This document shows, piece by piece, positions 9,009-17,067 of a DNA stretch of 52,089 nucleotides. Source of the stretch: Microcaldota archaeon (GTDB taxonomy: Archaea > Micrarchaeota > Micrarchaeia > Anstonellales > Anstonellaceae); assembly GCA_026413765.1 (NCBI GenBank), contig JAOAKI010000013.1:1-52089 (forward strand). The letters run 5' to 3'. Positions within the stretch are counted from its first letter, which is position 1. Each line of letters opens with the position of its first letter. The notes under the pieces are model-generated. The model was not told the DNA's origin and did no database searches. It worked only from the letters and a program-made list of their open reading frames with translations. A program made the translations under genes and the position numbers.

Positions 9009-9562
9009 AAAAGAGGATAGCCGAGCACATATCTTTGGCAAACGAAATCATCCGAGACGAACGCTTGCTTTCACAAGTGCAAGAAGTCTCAAGAAGAATC
9101 TCCTCCTCCTTAAAAGAGGGAGGGAAGATCATATTCATGGGCAATGGTGGCTCGGCGGCCGACGCCCAGCACATGGCAGCAGAGTTTGTGGGCCGCTACG
9201 CCAAAGAAAGACAAGCGCTCCCAGCAATCGCGCTTACCACAAACAGCTCAACAGTCACCGCAATAGGGAATGATTACGGGTTTGAAAAAATATTCTTGAG
9301 GCAGCTTCAGGCGTTCGCTCAAAAAGGCGACATAGTTGTGGGCCTTTCTACGAGTGGAAACTCTCCAAACGTGGTTGAAGCCCTCAGCTTTGCAAAAAGC
9401 AGGGGGATTTTTTGCGTTGCGTTCGTAGGCTCAAAACCATGCAAGCTCGACCGCATTGCAAACATCTGCATCAAAGTGCCTTCCGAAAGCACACCACGCA
9501 TCCAAGAGATGCACGAGCTGCTGCTGCACATAATCTGCGAAGAAGTTGAAAGTTCATTTTAG
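8990..9562 (+). CDS. gmhA: Sedoheptulose 7-phosphate isomerase
   Basis: 190-residue SIS-domain isomerase converting sedoheptulose 7-phosphate to D-glycero-D-manno-heptose 7-phosphate, the first committed step of heptose activation. Motifs: FMGNGGSAADAQHMAAEFVGRY (phosphate loop and metal/catalytic residues), LTTNSSTVTAIGNDYGFEKIF, GLSTSGNSPNVVEAL, and C-terminal IQEMHELLLHIICEEVE with the catalytic Glu/His helix. Full family length. ATG at 8990 lies inside the hddA end; translation is probably coupled. Its product could serve both HddA (alpha) and HldA (beta). Confidence 0.95.
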   Translation: MENSLLKKRIAEHISLANEIIRDERLLSQVQEVSRRISSSLKEGGKIIFMGNGGSAADAQHMAAEFVGRYAKERQALPAIALTTNSSTVTAIGNDYGFEKIFLRQLQAFAQKGDIVVGLSTSGNSPNVVEALSFAKSRGIFCVAFVGSKPCKLDRIANICIKVPSESTPRIQEMHELLLHIICEEVESSF

Positions 9563-9569
9563 GGTTGAT

Positions 9570-10574
9570 ATGAAAGTTCTCTACTTTGTTCATACATTTG
9601 GAGAGCAAAACGGAATCTCAGTCCATCTTCTTAATCTCGTCTCTAACCTGCCGCCATCGGTGAAATACAAGGTCATAAGTGGAAGCGGGCAAGGCGTTCC
9701 ATTTTTTTCATCATTGAGGCTACCTACTCCCACCCAAATTCTAAATGCGCTTTCATACGATTTTGACATCATCCATGTGCACGGCTATGGTAATTTCTAC
9801 TCATTTTTTGGCGCTCTAATTTCTTTTTTGAAAGGCAAGCCTCTGATCTGGACTATTCACGGATACCCACAAATCAGTGGCGCAAGAAAGCTCCTTTATT
9901 ATTTCTACAAGCATTTCCTGGCGCCATTTATTTTTTGGAGGGCAAAAAAAATAATCTCAGTGTCGCATTCTGCCCTTCCTTTTGTCAAAAATGAGACCTC
10001 AAAGGAAGTCGCAGTCATCCCAAACGGAGTAGACTGCGAGCTTTTCAAGCCTTCTTTTGGATACAAGAAAGCAAAATACATCTGCTTTGTTGGCAGGCTG
10101 GATAAAGACAAGCAGGCAGAAAAACTTCTTGCATGTGACCAATACCCTCTGCTTTTTATTGGCGCAAATGAAGGAAAAACAAAAGAAAATCTGGTGCTGA
10201 AAGCAAAGCTTCTTGGAAAGAAAGTCGAGTTCGGAACGTTCAGCTATTATGACATGCCAAAAGCTTACCAAAAATGCAGATATGTCGTCTTGCCCTCCAA
10301 ATACGAAGGTTTTCCATTGGTGCTTCTTGAAGCGATCGCATGCGGCAGGCCATTCTTGTGCACAGATGTCGGAGAAAACAAGCGCATACTCTCATTTCTT
10401 TTCAAAAATCCGCAGCATTTCATCTTCAGCAAAAACCCCAAGGAGGCAATAGACAAGCTCGAATCTATCGATCTTACCCAGCAGCTCAAAAAAGCAAGAA
10501 AAAAATTGTCTTTCTTTTCCTGGAAGGAAATTTCAAGGCAAACTGTGGAAGCCTATAAGCAAGCTTTATCTTAA
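9570..10574 (+). CDS. Family 4 glycosyltransferase
   Basis: 334-residue GT-B glycosyltransferase. MKVLYFVHTFGEQNGISVHLLNL is the acceptor domain's first strand and loop. IHVHGYGNF and PLIWTIHGYPQ are typical GT4 strands. The linker KEVAVIPNGVDCELF (IPNGVD) leads into the donor domain with FVGRLDKDKQAEKL and the E-x7-E motif in SKYEGFPLVLLEAIACGRP. ATG at 9570 chosen because GGGTTGAT lies directly upstream; an in-frame TTG at 9546 is less likely. It ends 9 bp inside the convergent hddC-gmhB gene. Likely a heptose- or mannose-adding enzyme of this operon (hddA-gmhA-GT4). Confidence 0.9.
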   Translation: MKVLYFVHTFGEQNGISVHLLNLVSNLPPSVKYKVISGSGQGVPFFSSLRLPTPTQILNALSYDFDIIHVHGYGNFYSFFGALISFLKGKPLIWTIHGYPQISGARKLLYYFYKHFLAPFIFWRAKKIISVSHSALPFVKNETSKEVAVIPNGVDCELFKPSFGYKKAKYICFVGRLDKDKQAEKLLACDQYPLLFIGANEGKTKENLVLKAKLLGKKVEFGTFSYYDMPKAYQKCRYVVLPSKYEGFPLVLLEAIACGRPFLCTDVGENKRILSFLFKNPQHFIFSKNPKEAIDKLESIDLTQQLKKARKKLSFFSWKEISRQTVEAYKQALS

Positions 10575-11831
10575 TGCCTTTTTGACGATTTTTGCGGCTT
10601 CATTTAGGTTTTCGCATACAAAATCCGCAGTGGCATTGTAAAGCCCGTCTTTCCCCCCATAGCCTGTTGACACCAAAATTGTGGTGCAGCCTGCCTTCTT
10701 TCCCATTGCAATATCTGCTGTCGAGTCCCCAATCACGAAGCATTTTTTCAGCTCGAGACCAAACCTTTCTTTTGCATCAAGCAGCATCCCTATTTTTGGC
10801 TTTCGGCAGCTGCAATTTTCCTCTGGCCTGTGCGGGCAAATCAAAACATCTGCAACCTCCACCCCAAAAAGTCGAAGCTCAGAAAGCATCTTGCCGTGTA
10901 TCTGCTCAAGCATCTCTTTTGTGGCTATTCCTCGCCCAACCATAGATTGGTTTGTCACTATGAAAAGCGGCAGGCCCAAAGAAGAAAGCGTCTTGAGGCC
11001 TTCAATTGCGCCCCTTTCAAATTCAAATTCCGCAGGAGTCTTTACGTAGTCGTGCCTATGCCGGTTGATCACCCCGTCCCTGTCCAAAAATATCGCAGCC
11101 CCTCCTGCTTTTTTTGCAGCTTCTGCTATTCTGTGCGCACTGACTGTTTTTGCTGCCTTTGCAAGCGACTCAAAAGTGCCAATATCCAAAAATCTACCAG
11201 TCCCTCGATAGGCAAAGAGCTTTCCTTTTTTTGCAAGCAAAGGAAAGCCTTCTTCCTCCATTGAAAAAGACTTTTTCTTGATATTCTTTTCAAGAAAAGA
11301 AAGGGCAGAAGGCTCAATAAGATAGGCGCCGCTGTTGAAATAGCCTGCTCCATCCGCCTTTTTTTCATCAAAGCTTTTGACTTGGCCGGTTCGCTCTATT
11401 TTCAGGCTGCCTCTTGCCGCAAGCGATCCCCACAAAGCAAATATTGTTGCCTGACTTTTCATTTTTTTGTGGAAAGCCAAGAAAGGCGCAAGCTCAAAAT
11501 CAATGAAGCTATCCCCATTTAGTACAAGCGCAGTTTCTTTTATCTTTTTTCTTGCAGCCAAAACTGCCCCGCCAGTTCCAAGCGGCGACTTTTCCCTAAG
11601 ATAGCTGATCTTAAGTCCCCACTTTTTTCCATCTTTACAGTATTTCTTTATCATCCAGTGCTTGTAGCCAGTCAAAAGCAGGCATTTCTTTATCCCAACC
11701 AAAGCAAGCTTTTGCAGCACGAACGAAATAAAGGGAGTTTGGTTGACTTTTACAAGCGGCTTTGGGACCTTGTAAGTAAGAGGCCGCAATCTGGTCCCCA
11801 GTCCTCCTGCAAGAATAATCCCCAAAGGCAC
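10566..11831 (-). CDS. Fused heptose-1-phosphate guanylyltransferase and heptose-1,7-bisphosphate phosphatase
   Basis: 421-residue two-domain enzyme. Residues about 1-225 form a nucleotidyltransferase: IILAGGLGTRLRPLTYKVPKPL (GxGTRLxPxT…PK), VLNGDSFIDFEL (metal Asp), GTGRFLDIGTFESL. Residues about 235-421 form a HAD phosphatase of the GmhB type: AIFLDRDGVINRHRHDYVKTP (DxD), FIVTNQSMVGRG, CPHRPEENCSCRKPKIGML (the GmhB zinc loop with Cys/His), FVIGDSTADIAMGKKAG. Order equals HddC+GmhB, the last two steps to GDP-D-glycero-alpha-D-manno-heptose. GTG at 11831 chosen: GGTGG lies 5 nt upstream. Longer starts (GTG 11879, or 12011) run towards or into the divergent flippase. Convergent to and 9 bp overlapping with the GT4. 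Confidence 0.88.
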   Translation of the reverse strand: MPLGIILAGGLGTRLRPLTYKVPKPLVKVNQTPFISFVLQKLALVGIKKCLLLTGYKHWMIKKYCKDGKKWGLKISYLREKSPLGTGGAVLAARKKIKETALVLNGDSFIDFELAPFLAFHKKMKSQATIFALWGSLAARGSLKIERTGQVKSFDEKKADGAGYFNSGAYLIEPSALSFLEKNIKKKSFSMEEEGFPLLAKKGKLFAYRGTGRFLDIGTFESLAKAAKTVSAHRIAEAAKKAGGAAIFLDRDGVINRHRHDYVKTPAEFEFERGAIEGLKTLSSLGLPLFIVTNQSMVGRGIATKEMLEQIHGKMLSELRLFGVEVADVLICPHRPEENCSCRKPKIGMLLDAKERFGLELKKCFVIGDSTADIAMGKKAGCTTILVSTGYGGKDGLYNATADFVCENLNEAAKIVKKALR

Positions 11832-11862
11832 AGTTCCACCAATAGCTTCAGCGGCGCTTTCC

Positions 11863-11871
11863 TTATTAAAT
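11863..11871. promoter_or_regulatory. Possible shared TATA element between hddC-gmhB and flippase
   Basis: TTATTAAAT reads as a TATA-like box on both strands. Its centre is about 26 bp before the flippase ATG at 11893 (leaderless) and about 36 bp before the GTG at 11831, which would leave a short leader carrying GGTGG. Only 61 bp separate the two genes, so one symmetric box could drive both. Confidence 0.5.
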
Positions 11872-11892
11872 CTGCGCACATAACTTCCAACT

Positions 11893-13521
11893 ATGGATGA
11901 CGAGCCTGAGCAGTCTTTCACTAAAGTCGCAAGCGGCACTGCCTGGAACCTATTTGGGACATTCTTTATCAAAATCCTATCATTTCTATACACCGTTTTT
12001 CTTGCGCGCACGATTGCCCAGCAAGATGTGGGAGTTTTTTATCTTGCGCTTGGGTTGCTTGGGTTTTTTGGCTTCATGAAAGATTTCGGCCTTCCTTATT
12101 CTCTTCTTAGATTTGTCCCTTTTTATGAGGCAAAAGGAGAGCATGGGAAAGCTGCAGACCTATTCAAAAAAACTTTGATTGTTGTTGGCGCTGCAGGGCT
12201 TTTTCTTTCTGCTTTTGTATGGGCTGCGGCAGAGTTCATAGGTATGCTTTACCAAAACAGTGCGCTTGCAGATGCGCTGAAACTTCTTGCTGCCTTTCTT
12301 TTCATAGACAACGTTGGGCGAGCTCTTGGAACCTTTGTTCAAAGCAAGACTGACATTAAAACTGTCCAGCTGGTCTCAACTGTCCAAATATTCCTGAAAT
12401 TTGGCCTGACAGTGCTTTTTGTCTATTTTTTTGGGCCAGGCCTTTTTGCAATATGCGCAGGCTATGTCCTTTCTTACCTCTTTTCCTACCCCTTGTTTAT
12501 CCCCTCTGTCATCAATTACATAAAGCTTTCCCCAAGGCAAAACCAGGCGCTTTCGTATTTCGAGATTTTCGGTGAAATCGCTCCTTTTGGGTTGATGCTT
12601 ACTGTGATCTATCTTTTCAACACGATAATGTCTTCGGCTGACAGGGTGTTTTTGGGTTATCTTTTGCCGCCAGATTCTGCTGCAGCGGCAGTTGCTGTCT
12701 ATTCGTTTGCAGTCATGCTTGCAAACAATGCCATGATTTTCCCTGGCGCGGTAAGCTCAATTTTTCTTCCTGTCATCTCAAAGCTTATCGGAAAAGGCGA
12801 CATGCAGAACGTAAGGAGGCAGATTGGGGTTGCCCAGCGGTGGGTATTGTTTATCACCTTGCCGATGGCAGCTGCGATGGCGGCTTATTCTGCTGAGATG
12901 CTTGCAGTGTTTTTTGGATCAGCTTATGCAAAAGGCGGCATGGCAATGACCATTTTCATCTTCGGCCTGATGTTTCCTGTTTTTTCGCTTACAATCAGCC
13001 TTGCGCTTGCAGCGATGCGCCTTCTTGACCTTGAAATGAAAGTGGCGGCGGTTGCAGCGGTTTCAAACATCATCTTGAATGCAATCTTCATCCCGCTTTG
13101 GAAGATAGAGGGCGCTGCGCTTGCCACTGCAATCGGGTTTGCAATATGGGGCGCACTGATGTTCAAATACGGAAAAGAGAGAATCGGCTTTCAGACTTCT
13201 GCAGAAGCATACAAATTGCTTTTTGCAGGCTTCTTGGTATTCATTTTGGCAGTTCTGTTCAAGCCTGCAGTTGAATTTGCAGGCCATCTACCAAAATTCA
13301 GCGGGGAGTTTGCCCCTTATTTTGCAAAGCTTTGGTATTTGGGAATGATTTTGGCAGTAGGGGCGGTCAATTCTGCCTTCTTTGCAGCCTTTTCGGTCTT
13401 TTTTAAGTGTTTCTGGAAAGAGGACCTGCAGGTGTGGAGCAAGTTTGCCCAAAGATTGCATCTTCCCAGCGCAGTTGTTTCATTTGGTGAGCGCCTGCTC
13501 AAATCTGGGATGGCAAAGTGA
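11893..13521 (+). CDS. Polysaccharide flippase (Wzx/MATE-like, MOP superfamily)
   Basis: 542-residue integral membrane protein with about 12-14 hydrophobic segments spread evenly along the chain. The N-terminal pattern (SGTAWNLFGTFFIKILSFLYTVFLARTI) followed by DVGVFYLALGLLGFFGFMKDFGL is the usual opening of archaeal and bacterial oligosaccharide flippases. Expected role: moving lipid-linked glycan across the cytoplasmic membrane. ATG at 11893 lies 26 bp from a TATA-like box. Its TGA overlaps the ATG of the downstream mutase (TGATG), so the two are translationally coupled. Confidence 0.9.
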   Translation: MDDEPEQSFTKVASGTAWNLFGTFFIKILSFLYTVFLARTIAQQDVGVFYLALGLLGFFGFMKDFGLPYSLLRFVPFYEAKGEHGKAADLFKKTLIVVGAAGLFLSAFVWAAAEFIGMLYQNSALADALKLLAAFLFIDNVGRALGTFVQSKTDIKTVQLVSTVQIFLKFGLTVLFVYFFGPGLFAICAGYVLSYLFSYPLFIPSVINYIKLSPRQNQALSYFEIFGEIAPFGLMLTVIYLFNTIMSSADRVFLGYLLPPDSAAAAVAVYSFAVMLANNAMIFPGAVSSIFLPVISKLIGKGDMQNVRRQIGVAQRWVLFITLPMAAAMAAYSAEMLAVFFGSAYAKGGMAMTIFIFGLMFPVFSLTISLALAAMRLLDLEMKVAAVAAVSNIILNAIFIPLWKIEGAALATAIGFAIWGALMFKYGKERIGFQTSAEAYKLLFAGFLVFILAVLFKPAVEFAGHLPKFSGEFAPYFAKLWYLGMILAVGAVNSAFFAAFSVFFKCFWKEDLQVWSKFAQRLHLPSAVVSFGERLLKSGMAK

Positions 13522-14885
13522 TGGCTATGCTGTTTGGCACAAACGGCGTTCGCGGAAGGCTTGATTTGCTGACACCTCGGCTTGCATTTGACTTAGCAGC
13601 ATCTTTTGCGCAGTGGTGCCAAAAAGGAAGTATCATGCTGGCAAGGGACATGCGCCTTACTAGCCCGATGCTTTATTGCGCAGCCAAATCGGCAATATTG
13701 GCTGCAGGAAGCAATCTAATTGAGCTTGGATTGACTTCCTCGCCGGTTGCAGAATTCATGCTTTCAAAGCACAAAGCCAAAGGCCTAATCGTTGTTACTG
13801 CTTCCCACAACCCGCCTGAATGGAATGCATTGAAATTTGTTGACAGCAGAGGGATTGCAATCTCTCGCCAAAGAGGGCAGGAAATAGAAAATGCTGCACT
13901 TTCGAAAAGCTATTCTTTTGCAGACTGGGACAAGATAGGAAAAGAGCAGAGGATACAAAATGCAGCAGAATTGCATGCGGCAGCAGTGTTGGCTGCAATT
14001 GATGTGCGGAAGATAAGAAGGGCAAACCTGAAAGTCGTGCTTGATTTTGGGAATGGGACCGCAAGTCTTTCTGCCTTCCTTTTTGAGAAGCTGGGCTGCC
14101 AAACTATTTTGCTGAACAAAGAGCTGGACGGAAATTTCCCCGGCAGGCCATCCGAGCCTTCAGAGCAGAACATTTCAGCCATGCTTGAGACGGTCAGGAA
14201 GGAGTCTGCAGACATGGGGATTGCATGGGATGGCGACGCAGACAGAGTGATTTTCTGCGATGAGAAAGGAAATTTCATCGTTGGCGACAAGGGATTTGCA
14301 GTCTCTGCAGTTCAGGCATGCAAGGAAGCAAAAGGCAAGAAAGAAAAAATTGTCGTGACTACAGTGGCAACAAGCAAGGCTGTTGAGGAGGCATGCGCAG
14401 AATTTGGAGCCAAGACGGTCTATACTAAAGTGGGGGCACCCTATCTTGCAGAGCAAGTCGTCCGCCTGCAAGGAAAGGTGGTAAGCGCAGGCGAGGAGGT
14501 TGGCGGAATCATCTGGCCGTCTTTTTCTTTGGCAAAAGATGGCATTTTTGCCGCTGCCAAAGTCTGCGAGATGGTTTGCGAAAGGAAGCTTTCTTCATAT
14601 GTTGCTCAGCTGCCTGCTTACTTCAATGCAAAGCAAAAGATTGCCGCAGACGCAAAATATATGCAGGAAGCGCTGCAGGCTGCCAAAAAGCATGCAGAGG
14701 CTTCGAAAGGGAAGCTTACTCTTTTGGATGGGGTTCGCGCTGATTTTGAGGATGGCTGGGTCATTGTGCGTGCAAGCGGGACCGAAAATGCTATGCGGGT
14801 TTTTGCGGAGGCAAAAAGCAAAGCCCGCGCAGAGGCTTTAATGAAAGAGTACGCTGAAGTTGTCCAAAAGGCGCTAGAAAAATAA
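13521..14885 (+). CDS. Phosphoglucosamine mutase / phosphomannomutase family
   Basis: 454-residue alpha-D-phosphohexomutase interconverting hexose 6- and 1-phosphates (glucosamine, mannose or glucose), supplying sugar-nucleotide synthesis. Motifs in order: LFGTNGVRGRL (start), VVTASHNPPEWNALKF with the phospho-serine, AWDGDADRVIF (metal loop DGDADR), SAGEEVGGIIW (sugar-binding GEEVGG), and VRASGTENAMRVFAEA (phosphate-binding). The GEEVGG rather than GEMSG form does not settle the substrate. ATG at 13521 overlaps the flippase stop. The 3' end overlaps the convergent AEC permease by 12 bp. Confidence 0.92.
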   Translation: MAMLFGTNGVRGRLDLLTPRLAFDLAASFAQWCQKGSIMLARDMRLTSPMLYCAAKSAILAAGSNLIELGLTSSPVAEFMLSKHKAKGLIVVTASHNPPEWNALKFVDSRGIAISRQRGQEIENAALSKSYSFADWDKIGKEQRIQNAAELHAAAVLAAIDVRKIRRANLKVVLDFGNGTASLSAFLFEKLGCQTILLNKELDGNFPGRPSEPSEQNISAMLETVRKESADMGIAWDGDADRVIFCDEKGNFIVGDKGFAVSAVQACKEAKGKKEKIVVTTVATSKAVEEACAEFGAKTVYTKVGAPYLAEQVVRLQGKVVSAGEEVGGIIWPSFSLAKDGIFAAAKVCEMVCERKLSSYVAQLPAYFNAKQKIAADAKYMQEALQAAKKHAEASKGKLTLLDGVRADFEDGWVIVRASGTENAMRVFAEAKSKARAEALMKEYAEVVQKALEK

Positions 14886-15767
14886 TTCAAAAAGTGCCAG
14901 CGCAGGCAAAGAAAGAAGCGTGCTTGCAAATATTGCGCCTGCCACAATTTTCTCATTTAGCCCAAGCTTTGTGGCAAGCACAAAATTTGTCACCCCCACC
15001 GGCATCATTGCCTGCAGCAGCGAAATCTGGAACATCTTGCCATCAAAGCCAACCAAAGCAGATGCCAATATGAAAATTGCTGGGAAAAAAACAAGCTTTG
15101 CCGCGCTGATTGCCAGCGAAGGCAAAAGCGGGATTTGGCACTTTATAGAAAGAAAAAGCCCCAGGCTAAAAAGCGCAACCGGCGCAGTGGTTCCCCCCAC
15201 TCCCTCGATTATTTTGAAAATGAATGCAGGAATGGCAAGGCCAAGAAAAGAGAAGGCAGCACCTAGGATGCAGCTTAAAATCACTGTGTTTTTGAGAAGC
15301 CTCTCTTTTGCAAGCTCGTTGTCCTTGCTTTTTGTCATCTTCATCACAAGAATTATCGCAGGGCCGAACATGACGATGTTGTAGACAAATGCCACCACTG
15401 AAGCAACAGGCAGGGCATCTGCCCCGAACTTCATCTGGACAGCAGGAAAGCCCATGTATATTATGTTCCCAAAAAACGAAGTCAAAAGCAAAACTGAAGC
15501 AGCTTTGCCGTCTAGGACGCCTCCCTTCCACAAGAAGAAGCTTGCGGCTATCGCAGCCAGCATTGGCAAGAGGTTTGCAACTATTAGCACCCCATATTCT
15601 GCGCCGATATGGACAGAAGAAAGCTTGGCAAAAATGAGCGCAGGCATCGCAACGAAATATACGTAGTCATTTAATGCCTGAAATGCTTCTTTGGAAAGCA
15701 GCCTAAAATAGCCGGCAAGAAATCCAATGCCAATGATGCCAAAAATTGCGCTGACAACCTCAAGCAT
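14874..15767 (-). CDS. AEC-family (auxin efflux carrier type) permease
   Basis: 297-residue membrane protein with about 10 predicted helices. The N-terminal pattern (IFGIIGIGFLAGYF … LNDYVYFVAMPALIFAKLS) is characteristic of the AEC family, and the half repeat near residue 240 (LLQAMMPVGVTNFVLATKLGL) matches its second bundle. The family exports or imports small organic anions such as malonate, malate or amino-acid derivatives; substrate unknown here. ATG at 15767, with a TATA-like AT stretch about 27 bp upstream. Stand-alone on its strand, divergent from the ACT regulator. Confidence 0.88.
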   Translation of the reverse strand: MLEVVSAIFGIIGIGFLAGYFRLLSKEAFQALNDYVYFVAMPALIFAKLSSVHIGAEYGVLIVANLLPMLAAIAASFFLWKGGVLDGKAASVLLLTSFFGNIIYMGFPAVQMKFGADALPVASVVAFVYNIVMFGPAIILVMKMTKSKDNELAKERLLKNTVILSCILGAAFSFLGLAIPAFIFKIIEGVGGTTAPVALFSLGLFLSIKCQIPLLPSLAISAAKLVFFPAIFILASALVGFDGKMFQISLLQAMMPVGVTNFVLATKLGLNEKIVAGAIFASTLLSLPALALFELFF

Positions 15768-15818
15768 GCGACTTTTTTTGCTTATAAGATTTTATTATTT
15801 TTCCCAAACAAATGCACA

Positions 15819-15826
15819 TTTTTAAA
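15819..15826 (+). promoter_or_regulatory. TATA box for ACT regulator
   Basis: TTTTTAAA is centred about 27.5 bp upstream of the ATG at 15850, predicting a leaderless transcript. A second AT-rich element on the minus strand about 27 bp from 15767 could serve the divergent permease. Confidence 0.6.
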
Positions 15827-15849
15827 CATTCCTGTTTTTAAATATACAT

Positions 15850-16347
15850 ATGCTTGGTGTGCTTGAGGAGCATTTTGCAGGCCAGAGGGCAAAACTTAAG
15901 GTGATAAACTGCATGCTTCGGCTTGGGCTTTCGGTTGACAAAGAAGGAAGAATATTTTGCGAACGAATACAAATGGCGCCTGCAAAGATAGCAAAGGCAT
16001 TGGGGATTGACCGGAGAGTGGTTATTCAGACTGCAAAAGAGATTGCGTCAGACGAAAAGCTCCTCACCGTCTTTTCTCACCTTTCTCCAATCGCAAATGT
16101 CTCAATGGCTGCAAAATTTTTGGGCCACGACTGCTTTGAGATAAACGCAGATCCGCACAGCGTAGGTGTGGTTGCGCAGGTTTCAACAATACTTGCAAAC
16201 AACAATGTGAGTATCAGGCAAATAATCACCGACGATCCAGACTTGTATCCTGATCCAAAAATGACAGTTGTAGTCGAAGGAAAGTTGCCGCAAAAGGCAA
16301 TTGCGCAGCTAAGAAAGCTGGGCATCCAGTCGATAGTGCTAAAATAG
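15850..16347 (+). CDS. HTH plus ACT-domain regulatory protein
   Basis: 165-residue protein. The N-terminal half looks like a helix-turn-helix (MAPAKIAKALGIDRRVVIQTAKEI). The C-terminal half is an ACT ligand-binding domain (GVVAQVSTILANNNVSIRQIITDDPD, then a terminal strand). This architecture matches the archaeal group annotated as predicted regulators of amino-acid metabolism with an ACT domain. A small effector, probably an amino acid, would bind the ACT domain; DNA targets are unknown. It reads into the sugar nucleotidyltransferase 12 bp downstream. Confidence 0.8.
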   Translation: MLGVLEEHFAGQRAKLKVINCMLRLGLSVDKEGRIFCERIQMAPAKIAKALGIDRRVVIQTAKEIASDEKLLTVFSHLSPIANVSMAAKFLGHDCFEINADPHSVGVVAQVSTILANNNVSIRQIITDDPDLYPDPKMTVVVEGKLPQKAIAQLRKLGIQSIVLK

Positions 16348-16359
16348 GGGGTTGATTTT

Positions 16360-17064
16360 GTGAAAGCAGTAGTTTTGTGCGGTGGCAAGGGCACAAGGTT
16401 GAGGCCATACACATATACGATACCAAAGCCAATGCTTCCTTTAGGCAAAAAGCCGATACTGTCTTATGTTCTTGCCTCGCTGAAGTCTGCAGGCATCAAA
16501 GAAGCATATCTTACTGTAGGCTATCTCCATGAGCAAATCAAGGATTATTTTGGGGATGGCAAAAAGATAGGCATGAAGCTATACTACTCAGTTGAAACCG
16601 AAGAGCTTGGGACGGCAGGCTCGGTCTTGCCTCTCCAAGACAAGCTCAAAGAAAGCTTCATTGTCATGATGGGCGATCACCTTTCGAACCTGAACATAAA
16701 GGAGATGATCGCATTCCACAAAAAAAAGCAGGCGTTTGCGACAATCGCGCTGAACAGGAAAGGGGTGCCGCTTGAATATGGTGTTGCGGACTTGGAGGGA
16801 GAAAGAATCATAAGGTTCAGGGAAAAGCCAATTGTCCAAAATTTCGTCAATGCTGGCGTTTACATTTTTGAGCCTCAAATTTTCAATTACATACGGCCCA
16901 AAGAGGATTTTGCGACCCACGTGTTTCCGCGCTTGCTTGAAAGCAAGCTGCCTGTCTATGGCTTTGTGTTTTCTGACTATTGGCTTGACATCGGAAGAAC
17001 CACCGACTATGAGCACATAAATCAGCTGATTTCAATCATCGACTTGGCAAATTCCGCAAAATAA
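16360..17064 (+). CDS. Sugar-phosphate nucleotidyltransferase
   Basis: 234-residue single-domain nucleotidyltransferase. N-terminal VLCGGKGTRLRPYTYTIPKPML is the GxGTRLxPxT…PK signature. FIVMMGDHLSNL holds the metal-binding Asp. The C-terminal region includes NAGVYIFEPQIF and YWLDIGRTTDYEHIN, common to glucose-1-phosphate thymidylyl/uridylyltransferases and mannose-1-phosphate guanylyltransferases. No left-handed beta-helix is present, so it is not a full GlmU. GTG start at 16360 with GGGGGTTGAT directly upstream. It probably activates the product of the mutase at 13521-14885. Confidence 0.88.
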   Translation: MKAVVLCGGKGTRLRPYTYTIPKPMLPLGKKPILSYVLASLKSAGIKEAYLTVGYLHEQIKDYFGDGKKIGMKLYYSVETEELGTAGSVLPLQDKLKESFIVMMGDHLSNLNIKEMIAFHKKKQAFATIALNRKGVPLEYGVADLEGERIIRFREKPIVQNFVNAGVYIFEPQIFNYIRPKEDFATHVFPRLLESKLPVYGFVFSDYWLDIGRTTDYEHINQLISIIDLANSAK

Positions 17065-17067
17065 AAG

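Noticed and set aside
11832-12011. N-terminal extension of the hddC-gmhB gene to 12011
   Set aside because: It would overlap the divergent flippase by over 100 bp, and the added residues do not resemble a nucleotidyltransferase; the GTG at 11831 has a GGTGG site.
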